From NCBI GenBank assembly GCA_900618425.1, contig UZAN01039456.1, positions 6,556 through 70,555 of the forward strand: 64,000 bases of DNA, read 5' to 3'. The translations under genes were made by a program, and so were the position numbers. This document shows positions 37,750 through 50,997 of the stretch, in pieces. Position 1 is the first letter of the stretch. Each line of letters starts with the position of its first letter. This stretch comes from Echinostoma caproni. Taxonomy: Eukaryota; Platyhelminthes; Trematoda; Plagiorchiida; Echinostomatidae. Below the pieces are notes generated by a model, which saw only the letters and a program-made list of their open reading frames with translations, made no database searches and was not told the DNA's origin.

Positions 37750-38371
37750 TTTTTCTCTGAGGAGGTGTTAGATGATGAGCGTGAGAATGGATACCCGGAT
37801 CGTTTCATCGAAAGGAATCTGATTGAAAAAATACCGAAACATCTCATGCAAACTGTGAGAAAGAAAGATTCGTTCATCAGTTTGCCATTCAAAGGCGATA
37901 CCGTGAGTGAGATCCTACTTCGACAACTGAACAGAGAGATTGACAACGCCTTCAAAGCTGCGGTGCGTGTTTTGTGGCTCTCCAATGATCCACATTCAAA
38001 ATAAAGATAAACTGTCGATGCTGACCTCATCAATGGTTGCACACTCTTCCAAATGCGTATGTGGTGCATCTTATGTTGGTCGAACGGCACGACAGTTATC
38101 TACCCGGATCAAAGAGCACCACCCACGTTGGTTAAGACTAGGACAGACCAGATCAATGAACAGCTTCATCCTAGCCCATTTAGTCGACACTGGACATCAA
38201 GTAAATCCGGACGTCGCCTTCCGACCTGTTTATCGTGTCCCCCACACTAAGTGCAAGAACGTTCAACTGCGCACCCTAGCAATAATCGAAGCGATCGGGA
38301 TAAGAAAGTTGACCCCTGACCTTTGTGTCCAAAAGCGTTTGGTTCAGTCCTCCAACTTCCATGACCCGTGA
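37750..38371 (+). pseudogene. Penelope-like element, frameshifted C-terminus with GIY-YIG endonuclease
   Basis: Two overlapping frames cover the same protein region as the copy at 21.9 kb. The first (37,750-38,004) has NGYPDRFIERN and FISLPFKGDT from the reverse transcriptase thumb. The second (37,940-38,371) has the endonuclease motif CVCGASYVGRT, the Arg block QLSTRIKEH, LVDTGHQ and a C-terminal KLTPDLCVQ. The change of frame lies near 37,970, where the homology passes from one frame to the other, so a small indel broke the gene. The copy is 5'-truncated with no catalytic reverse transcriptase motifs. It differs clearly in sequence from the 21.9 kb copy, so the two come from different lineages or are old. 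Confidence 0.8.
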
Positions 38372-41300
38372 TCGAGCAGGCCCGAGTGTGTCCGCCGTAA
38401 GTTAGTTAAACCAATCAATTGTCAAGTTCCAGTTGATTATGACAACTGTGATCTGTGATCTGTTTTCTAATGTTACCTATGTTACCTATGTATATATATA
38501 CCATTGGGCGGTGTATCGGTTCATGGAAATCAATTTGTGAAGGATCTCGCACTAGTTAAAAACGACAACTATTCAGTGTCAAATTGAAATGGAGTTGGCG
38601 ACAAAAGATAATTTGATGCCAAATTTATCAACCGGTTGGATCAAATCGTCCCATAGATCACACACGCACACACACTCACCTACATTGACGTCTGACAAAT
38701 TCACATCACTGTCCAAACCAATATGCATGTCTGACAAGTGGACTCACCATTCAATGTACCGCAGACGCTTCTGACAGGTCACACGTTTTTTTATCATCCT
38801 GTTAATTTTCACCCGGTTCTTGACCTGGTCTTGTCAAAAGTCTGTCCCGCTGTCCCGTCATCTATTCATTGATCGTCTTATTATTATACAAGTCAATCAA
38901 AAATAACATGAATTACAAGGGACAATGGTGGGGGCGGAGAGGAAGCAGACATTCCCATCCAATCAGACAATAGACGACAGACTCCAGGGGGGAGGGAGGG
39001 GCAAATGACATTTACACGAGTCTGGTTCACAAACCGTGACCACAGCTACAGAACTCCGCCCCTTCGAGTGAACAGTCTGGTTAATATGAGCTGACCCATT
39101 TGGTCTCTAGCGTCAGTCCAGTTACTTTCACTGTCTCATTCCCGACCTAAAAACCTGAGCCATTGATCTTCTGCACCGCGTTCTGACTATTCAAATCCAT
39201 TTGCTAATCAAAAAGGTGGGACGACGTGTGGATGATAATTGATGAGAGAATATTCAACATATTTAACGAAATATAAATAGTATTCTAATTGAATATGAGA
39301 AGTGGCAAATTCCATGAGCCACTGAATTTGACCAGGGAGGAAACGGTGATCCTCGCATTGTTGCCCGTTTGCTAAGCTGGACGCTTTAGTTGCCAATGTG
39401 TCCACCCCAGTTGATGTGACATTATCGGTATACAAGTGAAGTCAATTCAAGAATGCACTTTGTTCATCCATTGTGGATAGCAATTTCAGTGATAGAGTTT
39501 TATCATCTTTGTTTAAGCGTACACGCAAGTAGAGTAGACTTAAAGGTTTGACATTCAGTAAATAGGCAATAATGGTAGAAAACTGGGTAGTGAAAATAGA
39601 AACTGCAGAATAAATTACATGAGATTATATCCCAGTTCATTTAATAGTCATACTCTGGGAAGCAATAAATGTGAAATAAAAGGTACAAGAGAATTGTGAA
39701 AAGCCATGTTGCGAATGTATAAAGGTTGAAACTCATTGCGGGTAACAGAATTGGAGGTGGAGCGAGTGAAGGTTGGGGGTAGAGGACTGAGTCGCACAGG
39801 CTGTCACATAACTTATAGTGCTGTTGAGTAGGCCAGTCTGCGGGCGCCAGGTAAAGAACAGCTTCATACCTGGGGATGCTTCTCGGAGAAATCTTTAGAC
39901 AACAGACAGGGGGAGAGAAGAGGACAACAGTTGATTCAATGACATAAAACGGCGTGATAACAACTTTGGTAAATACACTCACCGGCACCCTCGTATTCGG
40001 AAGACTTTGGGTGTAAACTAGCAAATTTCTGACCATAAGATATGTTTGTTGCATTTGGTAGGACTATTTGAGGTCAGCAGACAAAAATCATCCGAAGTTT
40101 GAAACTCTGTGACATTTCAACATTTTACTTGTTAACTATGATGCAGGAAACAGGTGATCCGGAATTTGTAGATGGTCTACGGTCAGTGGAAAACTAAACT
40201 TCAGTGCATTTGGTTGGGTTCAAGAAAAGGGGAACACTAATGATTTGGGCATAAACTAAGATTGCATGGAAGAGTTTTGAAGATTTGTATTTGCCAACAT
40301 CAACGATTGGTTTGGAACGCCGAACAACACCGATTATCTGATGAACATTGTTGATGCATTAGCAACGGCATATCAATGAATACCAAAAAGCAAGTGCATA
40401 TTCAATTTTTATTTAAGGTAAATTTTTATTGTCCTTTCATTTCTTCAGTATTTGATGAACCTTACCTTTCGCACAATTTCTCATGTATTTCAATGGATCT
40501 GGAAACATTGGTATTTATATATTCAGCCATCTAAGGATTATATAAGACTTCATCTTAACTAGATCTTTGCACACAGTGGTTATCCGGAACGCTTGGTTAA
40601 CAAAATGATGTTTTAAAGAGGACCAAGGCTAACAAAAAGGCAGCATGCATTTCTTTCCCGTTTGAGGTGACACACCAAGTGATGTACTTCAAAGGGGATT
40701 ACCCAACTCCATTGATAAGATTTTCTGTACCTCAGTGAGTTTGTGACTGAAGGACAAATTGACTGAATCGGTGGTTTCATTCTATTTACATGTTTCTGTG
40801 AAACAACTTACAAAGACCGCACACACAGATTATTCTCTAAACGGATTGGTGAACACTGCTTTCTGTGATTAAACACCGAAACGATCGGGTCGTTCACCAA
40901 TGCAGTTGGTTTCAAACATAGCTGAAATTATTCATACTGTAAACATGACCGAGGCACTCCGTCCCTCGTATAAAGTTAATGGTCGATTACCTAGACATGT
41001 TAGCTGCCGATGCTACCCAGACTCAAAGCTGTGAGGATTCGTTTACGCCCCCCTTCCACCATCTCCCATGTGCGTGCCCAAAAACAACTCTTGCAGAGGC
41101 TGAAGCTCGCGCGGCTCAATCTGTACATACCCCCCCCCCCTACATTCCGAATAATCTTGATGGTGGAACGAGTGATAAAACGAATATACAAACACTGTGA
41201 TTCAGAGAGCGGATCTCATTATGAAATCAATCTTATTTTCAGAAATCCTCAAGGCCATTGGTGAACTGTAACAAAATTGGTAGGAGATAAATCGGGTTAT

Positions 41301-44300
41301 TGAGAACGAACCAAGCAATCTGTAACAGTTGGTCAGTGGTTTAATGAAAGAGTCTTGATCAGTGAACAAACAACTACCCAGTCTGTTCGTATCTTCTATT
41401 GTTACACTATAAACTCCACTCATCCGCTCCCAGACGTCCTGTTCATTTTGTTGAATGCCGTGGGAATCCATCAACTGCTATCTCATACTTCTCAGATCAA
41501 ATGGTTAGAACACTCATTAACCCAAACCATACAGTACTTGTTTGTCCACGAAGAACTCAGTTCATTCCGACTGTAGGGTGCTCGGATAGAGTCATCCAAT
41601 GGGTGATGTGTGACGGCAGAAGAACCAGTAACTTTGTGAGGTTCCAAGTAGATGGTGATAGCTGGGGTTCACCTGAGGTTACGGGGGATTCACTTGAAAT
41701 TGAATAGGCATATTATTTCGTAGTGTGGATTTTTTTACAATGCAATTTTATTCCTTTCTGGATGTGTATATTGTGGTTCATTGATATCATCAAGAAATAT
41801 TGAAAACGAGCTTGTTCGCCACACTGCTTTGGATTATGCAAGGTTTCATCCCAATCCAACGGCAACCGATTCTTCAAATTCAGTTCTATTCTGATATTTT
41901 CACTTCTGAACCCCAGAAGTATTATACTTTCTTGAAAGTTTCCAGAATAGGACTGATAGTGTATGCAGTATCGTTTGCGTTAAAAACAGCGGTCTTTACA
42001 ACACTCTAAATTCACTTTGAAATGGAAGGAGAAATACATCTCGATGGTTCCTCCAGCTTTGCAAAAACGTGCAGTTCTTAGTATCAACCCAGGATATTAG
42101 TCCGTGCTACAACTAAAACGACATCCAGAAATCGGTCTTTCTTCCTTCAAACTGGCAGCCATATCGTTTACCTTTTCACAAATGTTCTCTATTACGAGAA
42201 ATTTGATAAGATCGGTGGAGAAGATGACTGTGTTTCTAAGTAAGAAGGGTTACTCAATCGTATCGTCCCTGGTATCATCCTAGTGATCACAATTTTGATA
42301 ATATTTCTCTCAAAGCAGCCCACCATGTGAAAGATCTCCGCGTGAGGCTTTATTTTTTAAAATAAAAATCTACAAGAGACAAAGGTGGTCTGTGATGAAT
42401 TTTTCGATTTTCCATTGATCATTAGATTGGTTTGGAATTACTTTTGGGTAGATAGTAAATAAGGTTTGTTCAGATGTCTTTTTCAAGGATGGTCAATCAT
42501 TCCTCTTAGTCCGACAGCAAATGAAGGATCTACAGTATACTATCTGTTAACTTAAGTCCGAACAATCCCATCAAGCCGTGTCTACCATGCAGATTTGGGT
42601 CTTCTTGCCAAGTTGAACATGCTAGTCCATATTTTGCACTAGCATTTCACTCACTGTTACTTATGAATAAGGTTTGGATAAAGGTTGTTGATCTGGAATG
42701 ACCATTGTTTAGACGCCATCTCCATGTGCAATTCTCAGTTCATCCTGTTAAATGTACACACGTGAAGCAACTAGAGTGTGCGGCTGACTGGATGAGCTGA
42801 AGATCATGAGTCTGAAGGATGTTCAGTTCTAACCAATAACACAGCACAGCATACTTTTGAAAGATTGTTTCAAGAGGAAAACGTCCGATCGTGAGTGTTT
42901 CCGGACACTGGGGTATGAAAAATCACGTACAAATGTAGACAACTAATGAGTTGATTCTTGGGATGAAAATCACGTGATGCTGGAACATGGGTGGTGGTTT
43001 GATTAAAACTGAGAAAATTTCATTGGAAAACTACTGACTGCGTGGTAAACACACGGTTTTTACTTTATCCTGTAAGGTAAAACAGTTTGGCTCTAATACC
43101 ACTAATGTGATGAAACATAACAGGCTTATTATCTTCCATGTTGGCTAGAGACTATACTTCCGAAGTTTTTATGTACCTGATGTGAGAAAACGTCGGTACC
43201 AGTTAAGAGGTTTGAACACCCAAACCTAAATATTTCAGGAAATGAAACTTGAAAGGTTCTTTGAGATGACAGTCAGTTTGCAAACTTCTCGCTATGTCCA
43301 TTTGCTTCTATCAGTTGCCTAATGTGAAACAATGTGGGCACTAAGTGTGCTGTGGTAAATCACCAGCTCATAGGACGTACGTTGTACATCGGCGTACACA
43401 ACTTATGTTCTGCGCTCACCCAGGGCCTTTCATCTTAACACAACTAGATTCCAAAAAATCGTACTTGAGCGAGGTATAAACAGTGTGGTCCAAATAATCA
43501 GCTAACATTTTTCACTATGAGACATATAGTAAGATTTCAACTCAGGTCGCATTCTGGCGTATAACCAATATCAGCCCATCCGCATCGGGCCGCAAACGAT
43601 TGGTCCTTCCATGGATAATTCGAGTATTGATCAATCTAGGATTTTTCTCTCTGCTTCATACTTGCTTCGGAAAACGATGCCTCGCAGGTTCAAACAGCCC
43701 GCCCAAGTTCACTGACGCGCGTTTTCTGTCTGGCCGACAATAATTAGATAGGGGGTTCCAGATTTAACAAGATACTTCCATTATTATTTAGATATTTGAA
43801 ACAAAAATAAATTTAGGTTGATAAAAAAGCGTGCTTTGTTTTGGAATGTTTTCGAAATTCCTAGGTAACCTGATGCGAAATATAACTATTTGAAATATGA
43901 ATTAATCTGAAATATCGGTCCAATAACAGAATAAGATCATAAGGCGAGAAAAGAGAGAACAATTACTGTGACCCTAAATGTCTGAAACTTGCAATGAGCA
44001 GTTGAAACGCGAACAATATTTTTCCAATCGCGGCTTGAGGAAATCGATAAAAATCTCACGTCTTCACGCACCTGTTCTCACAAAAAAACGCATGCACGCA
44101 AGCATGAACAGATGAAAATAAGCCCCCTAGTGTTACCAGTACACATTCAAGAACCGCAAATATCTCCTTGAAGACATAAAGGAATGAACAAATTTCCAAA
44201 TACTGAAACACTCAGAATTATAATCTATTTTTGCATAACCGTGTTTTGGACGGTTGATCGAGACCATGCAGTGCGTGAAAAAAGTATACGTGATGTGAAA

Positions 44301-47300
44301 ATCTGTGAGAGAGCGCTTAGTTGTGAGTGCGAACAAAGACAGAGCTGTTTTTTATCGTGTACAATAAAGACCGATCACTGCTGACCGATTGCGCTAATGT
44401 CGAAGCTGGCGGCCATTCAATATTAATCAACTGAAGATCGATAGGATTTCTCCAATCTTAGGAGGAGTATCGACAGCTATGTATATATTTTTGGCTTTCT
44501 TTGTAATGACAACGGTCAAAGTCGATATCTAACAAAAATGGTATTGTCTTGAATAGCAGTGGACCACGAGGCTCCCAATACGGTGTCTATGATTTGTGTT
44601 CTATCCGAATGAGCAAGGGGTTTTACAAACGATGCTGTTTGGTTAGGCAGTCAAGTTCATCTTAAATGTGCATTTATGGTTGCTACTTTTTTGAATCCAC
44701 TAATTGCACATGCTGTGAGCTGTACACATGATAATTTGTTCGCTAACCGATCACGCTCCATGTATCTCACTTATACCACATATATATCACAGTACCCAAT
44801 GATGTGAAGTTGCAGCATGCAATGAGAAGTTTATCAGTAGTATGGTGATAGTATATATTGACTTTCAGTTACCCGAACAGTTAATAGAACAATTGACCAT
44901 TTTCACACAGGGTTTATTCGGATTTTAAGACAAATTAGAACGTTGTAACTGATGCCAAACTGCTGTCTATTTCACGTCGGTTTGCCGTTAAATGTATGAG
45001 CATACACGTGAAATTGGAATGCTAAGCACACAACATAATGATATGATGCTTTTCATCGATCCACTAACCAATTACTATACTTATGTACACAACCTTGCTC
45101 ACAGGGTATGTGAAATCAATATCCCAAATTGAGTTTCAACAAACAGACCAATTACATCTGGGGAGACAAATCACACAAGAAGATCATTTTTCTTCGGTGA
45201 ACGAGGTCGGTATTGACAAACGTGGTGATCCAACGTGATAGCGGGCGCCATAAGAAGCAAGTGCAACTAAGAAACGCGGTAAAACATTGAAAAAACAAAG
45301 CGTTATCGTAATTTAATCATATAAGAATGCTTAAACCGATAGACTGTGGTTCATTCTTGAAACCTTTAGTGATACTGTTCGTTAAAAACACCAGATCGCA
45401 GTGAGTGAATCTAATGAAACGTGTTACCAGCGTGGTCAGGTATTCAGTAAAAGAAAAGAGATATTGCTGCTGGATCACAAAGTAAAACTTGGTCGCTCTG
45501 AAATAGTGAAGGAGTATAAAACAAACCCAGGAGTCATTTCTTTCGTTTAAACCGCATGTTTGCATATCTCAACCCACATGGAATTCATGCAACAGTGTAC
45601 ACACACGAAATACTAATGAAGAGCGATACTCCAAATGTGAAGAACCAGGGAGACTATGAGGAAATAATGGGAATCAGTGACATGAAATTATATAACAAAA
45701 CTCGTTACAAGCACGACCTTGCGAATGTTTTACTGAACATGTTACTGACGAATATCTTGCTTGTCTATCTCAGACGGGCTCCGGTAATTTCGTAAATTGT
45801 AACTTAATATAAAAATCCTCTCAATATAGCGCCAGTATGTTTTTAACTTGTGCAAGGAGGAATATTATTCTGTTTTTCATTCATATGTTTTCCGGATAGA
45901 CGCGTAAGACACCGGGCCATAAGTGTCCTTGTGTATGCATTTATGAATTTTATGATATCATTGTACACATATTTGTCTGCTCACTCTTCATGGAATATTT
46001 CATCGCAACAGGATTTCTGTCTTAATCCCATTAAAATGCAGACCCTGTAGAACGCATCTGACAGTCTGCATTACTCAGACAATATAATTTGTTTTACTAA
46101 AACCAAATCATTTCGAACAAAAAAACAAACAAAAACGGCCTATCCACACATGGCCAGACGACCTCACGTGATCGAGCCTAGTTCGGAATGTCAAATCAAA
46201 ACCACATGATTATGGTGTATAAACATTCAACTAAACTGATTACTATTTTACAGTTTCTCCTGCCCACCGATTTTCACTATGAATCCTGACTTTTGTTGCT
46301 ATCCCGTGAGCTTACAATAATGCGAAGGGTCCGGAGTTCAAAGTCCGAACGGGAGGATGACCTCTAATACGACCGAACCTCAAGTCTAGGGCTTCCGTGT
46401 GTATGATTGACTAGATAAACTAGGGATTGCGCATGAGGTGAAGTCCTAAGGATAGTAAGTTCGAATCAACCTTCACTGAAATGTGAGCTCCCGTGGTTGC
46501 AAAAGTTATACTCAATGAAACACAACATAATTTCAAGGATTCCACATCACTACTCACTAGTAATTGCGGGTTAAATGTGAATAATGTAGACGCTTTAGCA
46601 TAAATGATCAATATTTCTTGGTTTTAATTGCATTTTCAAAATATACACTAGCATCTGCTTTTGCTTTTGTATGCTAGCTACGAAAAAATTGCACAGACGC
46701 ACATTAGAATCAAATGTTTTTTTGGTTCAAGCCGATATTGAAGCACACTACTGGAGCGTAAAGAAAATGGGTACGCACTAGTACGAACATTCTTACAGAA
46801 CACGTGTATGATTAGGAACGCGGTTATAAATGTAATGTGAAAAGTGCCTAAAATCAATTACCATCCTGAGGTATTTTTGAGTTTTTGGGAATTATTGGGA
46901 AAATTTGAAGTGAGTACGCCTAATCTGAATTTAAATTTGTACACTAATCTCGTCACTCGTCTATCCCGTGCTCAGATTGTCCTGCATCTCAGTTGACCAT
47001 TTTTATCACAATTGTCATTGAAGTTTGTTTCTTAGTTAACTGTTGAAAATCCGTCATATTCTGTGCTTTTCGTTGATTCCAAAAGTCATCTCAACCTATT
47101 CCACCCGGTATATTCACTATGAATATCTTGCTTATTCTTCAGCCCTGGATTCTATACGCTGTTTTCTTTTACTCGTTAAGCAGCAGTTGCTTGATTGCTA
47201 ATGTTTCTTCTTGAATGGCTTCAAGACTACGTTTTGTAACGATATCACTTTGTGAAATAAGAAAGAAGGCTCTCTGTGGTGGCAATCCATAGTTTGATTG

Positions 47301-47311
47301 CAATTATAGTA
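38372..47311. other. long non-coding stretch
   Basis: No exon with combined frame and splice support. Short tandem duplications (gtgatctgtgatct, gttacctatgttacctatg) lie at about 38,449-38,492 just after the Penelope copy. Box-B-like remnants are near 46,340 and 46,460. Frames at 39,641-40,054 (minus) and 41,399-41,707 (plus) have no recognisable domain. Confidence 0.3.
41130..41140. repeat. poly-C homopolymer
   Basis: A run of about eleven C bases. Confidence 0.9.
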
Positions 47312-47385
47312 GCCCTTTGATTGGCCGCTTCCCTCTTCCTAAAATTTGTATCATTTTGTATCCAATAAAAAGAATTAAAAATGAA
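47312..47385 (+). repeat. family I SINE, 3' tail only
   Basis: It begins at ctttgattggccgcttccct and runs through the tail (atccaataaaaagaattaaaa), matching the 3' half of the copy at 503-690. The tRNA-like head is absent. 5' truncation of this kind is usual for copies made by target-primed reverse transcription. Confidence 0.65.
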
Positions 47386-50300
47386 ACAAAAATTATTCAC
47401 CCCATATTTTTACTACTTACCTCAGTGTTTTAACCTGATATTTCGTCTGTACAACATTTGGATTATACTGATGACATCGCTATTTCCATTTCCATGTCTA
47501 ACCAGTCAGAGCTGGCAGTACATAACACCAGCGTACTTCCCTTTGTTACTGATTTCAACTTATCCGGTCTTGATCTTAACCCTAAACATGAATTGAATGC
47601 GATTTTACTTTGAAACGTTTCCTACGTCCCTCCGACAGTGTACCGATTAAGGGAAAACCGATGAACACAGTCAGCCATGTGAAATTCTTTAGTTTCATGC
47701 TTGAAAATGACCGTCGCTGATGCTTACATATCCATACTGCTAATCACAATCTATAGGTATCTTCTTTGCGAAAAGAAAATTGCGTCATCCATGCTCCTAT
47801 CAGTTGCTGATAAGATCTTTGGGCCAACAATATGTTCACCCCTTTCTTCTTTTCTCTGTAATTTTTCCCTGTTTTGATGAAGACCGACTTTAGGCTGTTA
47901 GGGTATGACCTCACAATAACCAGTCTTTTATCTGTTCTGATAACCAACATCTGTGACGCTCATACATGTTTGAAGCTTGCAGATAAAATTCTGTCTGATC
48001 ACATTCGTCCATTACATACGGATTTGTGTGCATGTAAATGTCATCCCTCAGCCCACTCTGAATACAGGCTTATTCCACTGCGCATATCTGTGTACAAATT
48101 CTCGTTGATACTACATCTGGCCCGGACACTTACTGACTTAGTGAAAGTTCGTCGTGAATTTTATAGTCTTTATTAGGAAATTACATTTTTTTGTGCTCTA
48201 TATCCCGGTTTTTATACTTTTTGTCAATGTTCATAAGTTGCTAAAGCTTCAGTGCAAATCCAAAATCCAAATTACACCAGAATATGCTCCTTGGAAACGC
48301 TGTGGGTTAATCCAAATTGATTGTCGTTGAAGAAGAAGAAAGGATTACGGGTTTACTTGTCTGTGCTTGAGTGTGTATGTATACATTTGTGTGCTGATGC
48401 GACCCAGACAGAGATTTGATGATTGCAGTATAAAAGCGGATGGATGCCATTTGACTCATAACTCTCAAATCGCATTCAACAGTACACCGAAATAAACCAT
48501 TTGGTTTCTTCACAAAACTGGCGGAAAACATTATTTTACCTATCAAAATCCATACTTGAGCATATCTACTATTCAGAATGAGTGGGGATCATGATTAGTC
48601 GGGTATCTGTTAGAGAACTGGAAGCCATGAGTCCAAGTCCAAAGTAACTTATTTTCTCGCAAGAGACTCTAAAACCACACGCTTGAAACTCTCCCTCACC
48701 AGTTTAAACAAACTCAGGTCGATCAAGAATATCAATTAAATTTTTTTCAGATTTTTGCCATCAAAAACGGATTTCGAACAATTAAGCTTAAAACGCATAA
48801 CCCGGTTTTCGGTGTTCCGCATAGAGGTAGTGGTTGAAAATACTGTGTGCGAATAATGTGGAAAGAACGAGTGACTTGTTTTGTCAGCTTCATCTTTGAA
48901 ACGATTGATAGCTTCATCTGGATGCGCTCAACTATTGCAACGATGAATTGTACAACAGGACCCAGTGCTGTCCAGTACACACGCCGCGAAACATCTTCTA
49001 TAGATAGCCAACGAGGGTAGAGAAATTCCAACCCACACCTTCGATTCAGTTGAGGAAATACCAGAAATTCACACTCCCGACGGTGCACTCTGTTTCGGCG
49101 TCGATTGGTCATTTTGTAACGGACCAATGGGAGAGCAGTGGTTGTGATAATTTTGGGGATTGGTTCGTACATAATGAACTGTATCCCCAGTTTTTTTATT
49201 AACATCACTCATTACGCATAAATTGATTTTTCAACAATTAAAATATAAATCCACGATTGTTGGGTACTTCTAAACTGCCGCGTGTTCACGAAGAATATAT
49301 ATTTTTCCATAGCGTAAAATATAACCACACCCTGTCTCACAGGTGGGCGGAGTTCCGACCAAGCAAAGCAATTTACTTTCTTTTAATACACACCTTTTTT
49401 GTCTCTGATGAATGGCAGACGGAGTGAACCCCATAGTTGCGTATACCTGCTAATCATCGAGGGAAATCAGCATCTAAGCTCCGGGACATGGGGTGGCGAA
49501 CCGCATAAAGTTCCACTAGGATAGGCGTTGCACGGAATCGAACGACAGTAAAGTAGCCTACCACCAAAGTTGGGTGGTAGTGGTGTAATTCTAACATCGG
49601 AAAACAGGGTCCAAAGCACGGCGCTAACAACCCAAGCTGTCCCAATGAAGTTTCCACTGAAAACAACTGAGATATAATCGCATTCTGGTGAACTTTGCAA
49701 GCGCGTCTGTGTTAACACAATAACTATTGTCCTTGGGGACTCAGCAATAAAAATTAATCAATTAAAGTTGGCGAGTAAAAGTTTCAACAAAACACTACGA
49801 AAAATAAATTTACAATGCAGAAGTGTTTTGCGAGAGCACTCCCAACCGTGATCAAACATATCATCGAACTGAAGAGATGAATAGTTATGCAACCACAAAC
49901 AGGGTCACTATCATAGGAAACTAACGTTTTCAACCAAAGATAGTTGTTTATACCTAGCATAGTTCAATGATGAGAGAAAACGTAACCGTTTAGGCTCGTG
50001 TCAGTAAATCAGGCCGTATGCGGTCATTTCACTTTCGTTGAAAATGTCAAACATTGCTTTCCATTGCCCTTGATAAATGACCAGGAAACAACCGCTTCTT
50101 AATGAACTACTAGCAAGTTTACAAGTAGCATAGAATAATATTTATTTTTTCACCTCCATTCATGGAACATGCGGAATGAAATGTGGTTTCGTTAGGAAGA
50201 TGAAATTGAACTATTTCTCATTTCGAAAATAGAGTGTGAAGTCATAAATAGTTCAGGCAGAATGATTTCACCTTAATTCAACCTGAAAGCTTTATCCGTC

Positions 50301-50483
50301 CCAGTTGCACTACGAATCACGGTTTGTGAATCCACTGCTGTCGAAATACTCAAATGATGCTACACGGAATTAGGCGTAGAACTGCGCACCGATTCGCGCT
50401 TGACCACTCGTAAAATGCCTGATAATGGACTCGTAAAACAAGCCAAAGAAACAAGTTTGATTGCTACTCTGTTTTATGAATAG
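47386..50483. other. non-coding stretch
   Basis: Frames of 100 (plus, 47,874-48,176) and 153 codons (minus, 48,747-49,208) are the longest here. Neither has motifs I recognise nor clear splice borders. Confidence 0.3.
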
Positions 50484-50676
50484 GAAAACACAATGTAACG
50501 CGGAATATAGTAATGACTCAAGGCTCAATGTACAAACTTACCACTTCGATCTATCTATTCCTCGCCGCATTGTATTAAAGATCAACCAATGTCAACGTCC
50601 ACAAGCCCGAAAGTTTATACGTACAATTAAAGTTGATCAAACATGTCGTTTAGCTCCGGTGATCCACCTGAATGAG
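50484..50676 (+). CDS. candidate exon upstream of the 51 kb gene
   Basis: An exon-like segment with an acceptor (ctctgttttatgaatag) and a perfect consensus donor (GAG then gtaagt at 50,677). It encodes about 64 residues, including TYHFDLSIPRRIVLKINQ and KFIRTIKVDQTCRLAPVIHL, and ends in phase 0. The next frame on the plus strand has a phase-0 acceptor candidate (gactcaaagtcaacag before 50,953) in front of the 51 kb gene, giving a possible intron of 276 bases. If spliced so, the hydrophobic segment of that gene would no longer be N-terminal. The exon could equally belong to another transcript. Family not recognised. Confidence 0.4.
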
Positions 50677-50997
50677 GTAAGTCACGAAGTTCTTTTCGTA
50701 CTCACGGTGTAAATTAGGAATCTGTCGGAGTTGATAACTTAGTTCAACACGTTTCATATTTGACAACTCATTTATTTAAGAGTTTATTACAGGTATGAGT
50801 ATTTACTCTATTTATGAAACAGTGTAATCTGTCAGCCATTATTGGGTCACAGATGGTCGGGTACTTGGGCATGTGAGATTTAAATGTGCACAGTACAAAC
50901 AGCGGCTAAGTTGTCACGTGATAACTCTGTTCACGTGACTCAAAGTCAACAGTTTAACCTTGTTCAATTTAAATTCAGCGGCGGATCCGCGAACTTC

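Noticed and set aside
48747..49208. 153-codon minus-strand frame
   Set aside because: Basic and hydrophobic stretches but no motif, no splice support and no poly(A) signal.
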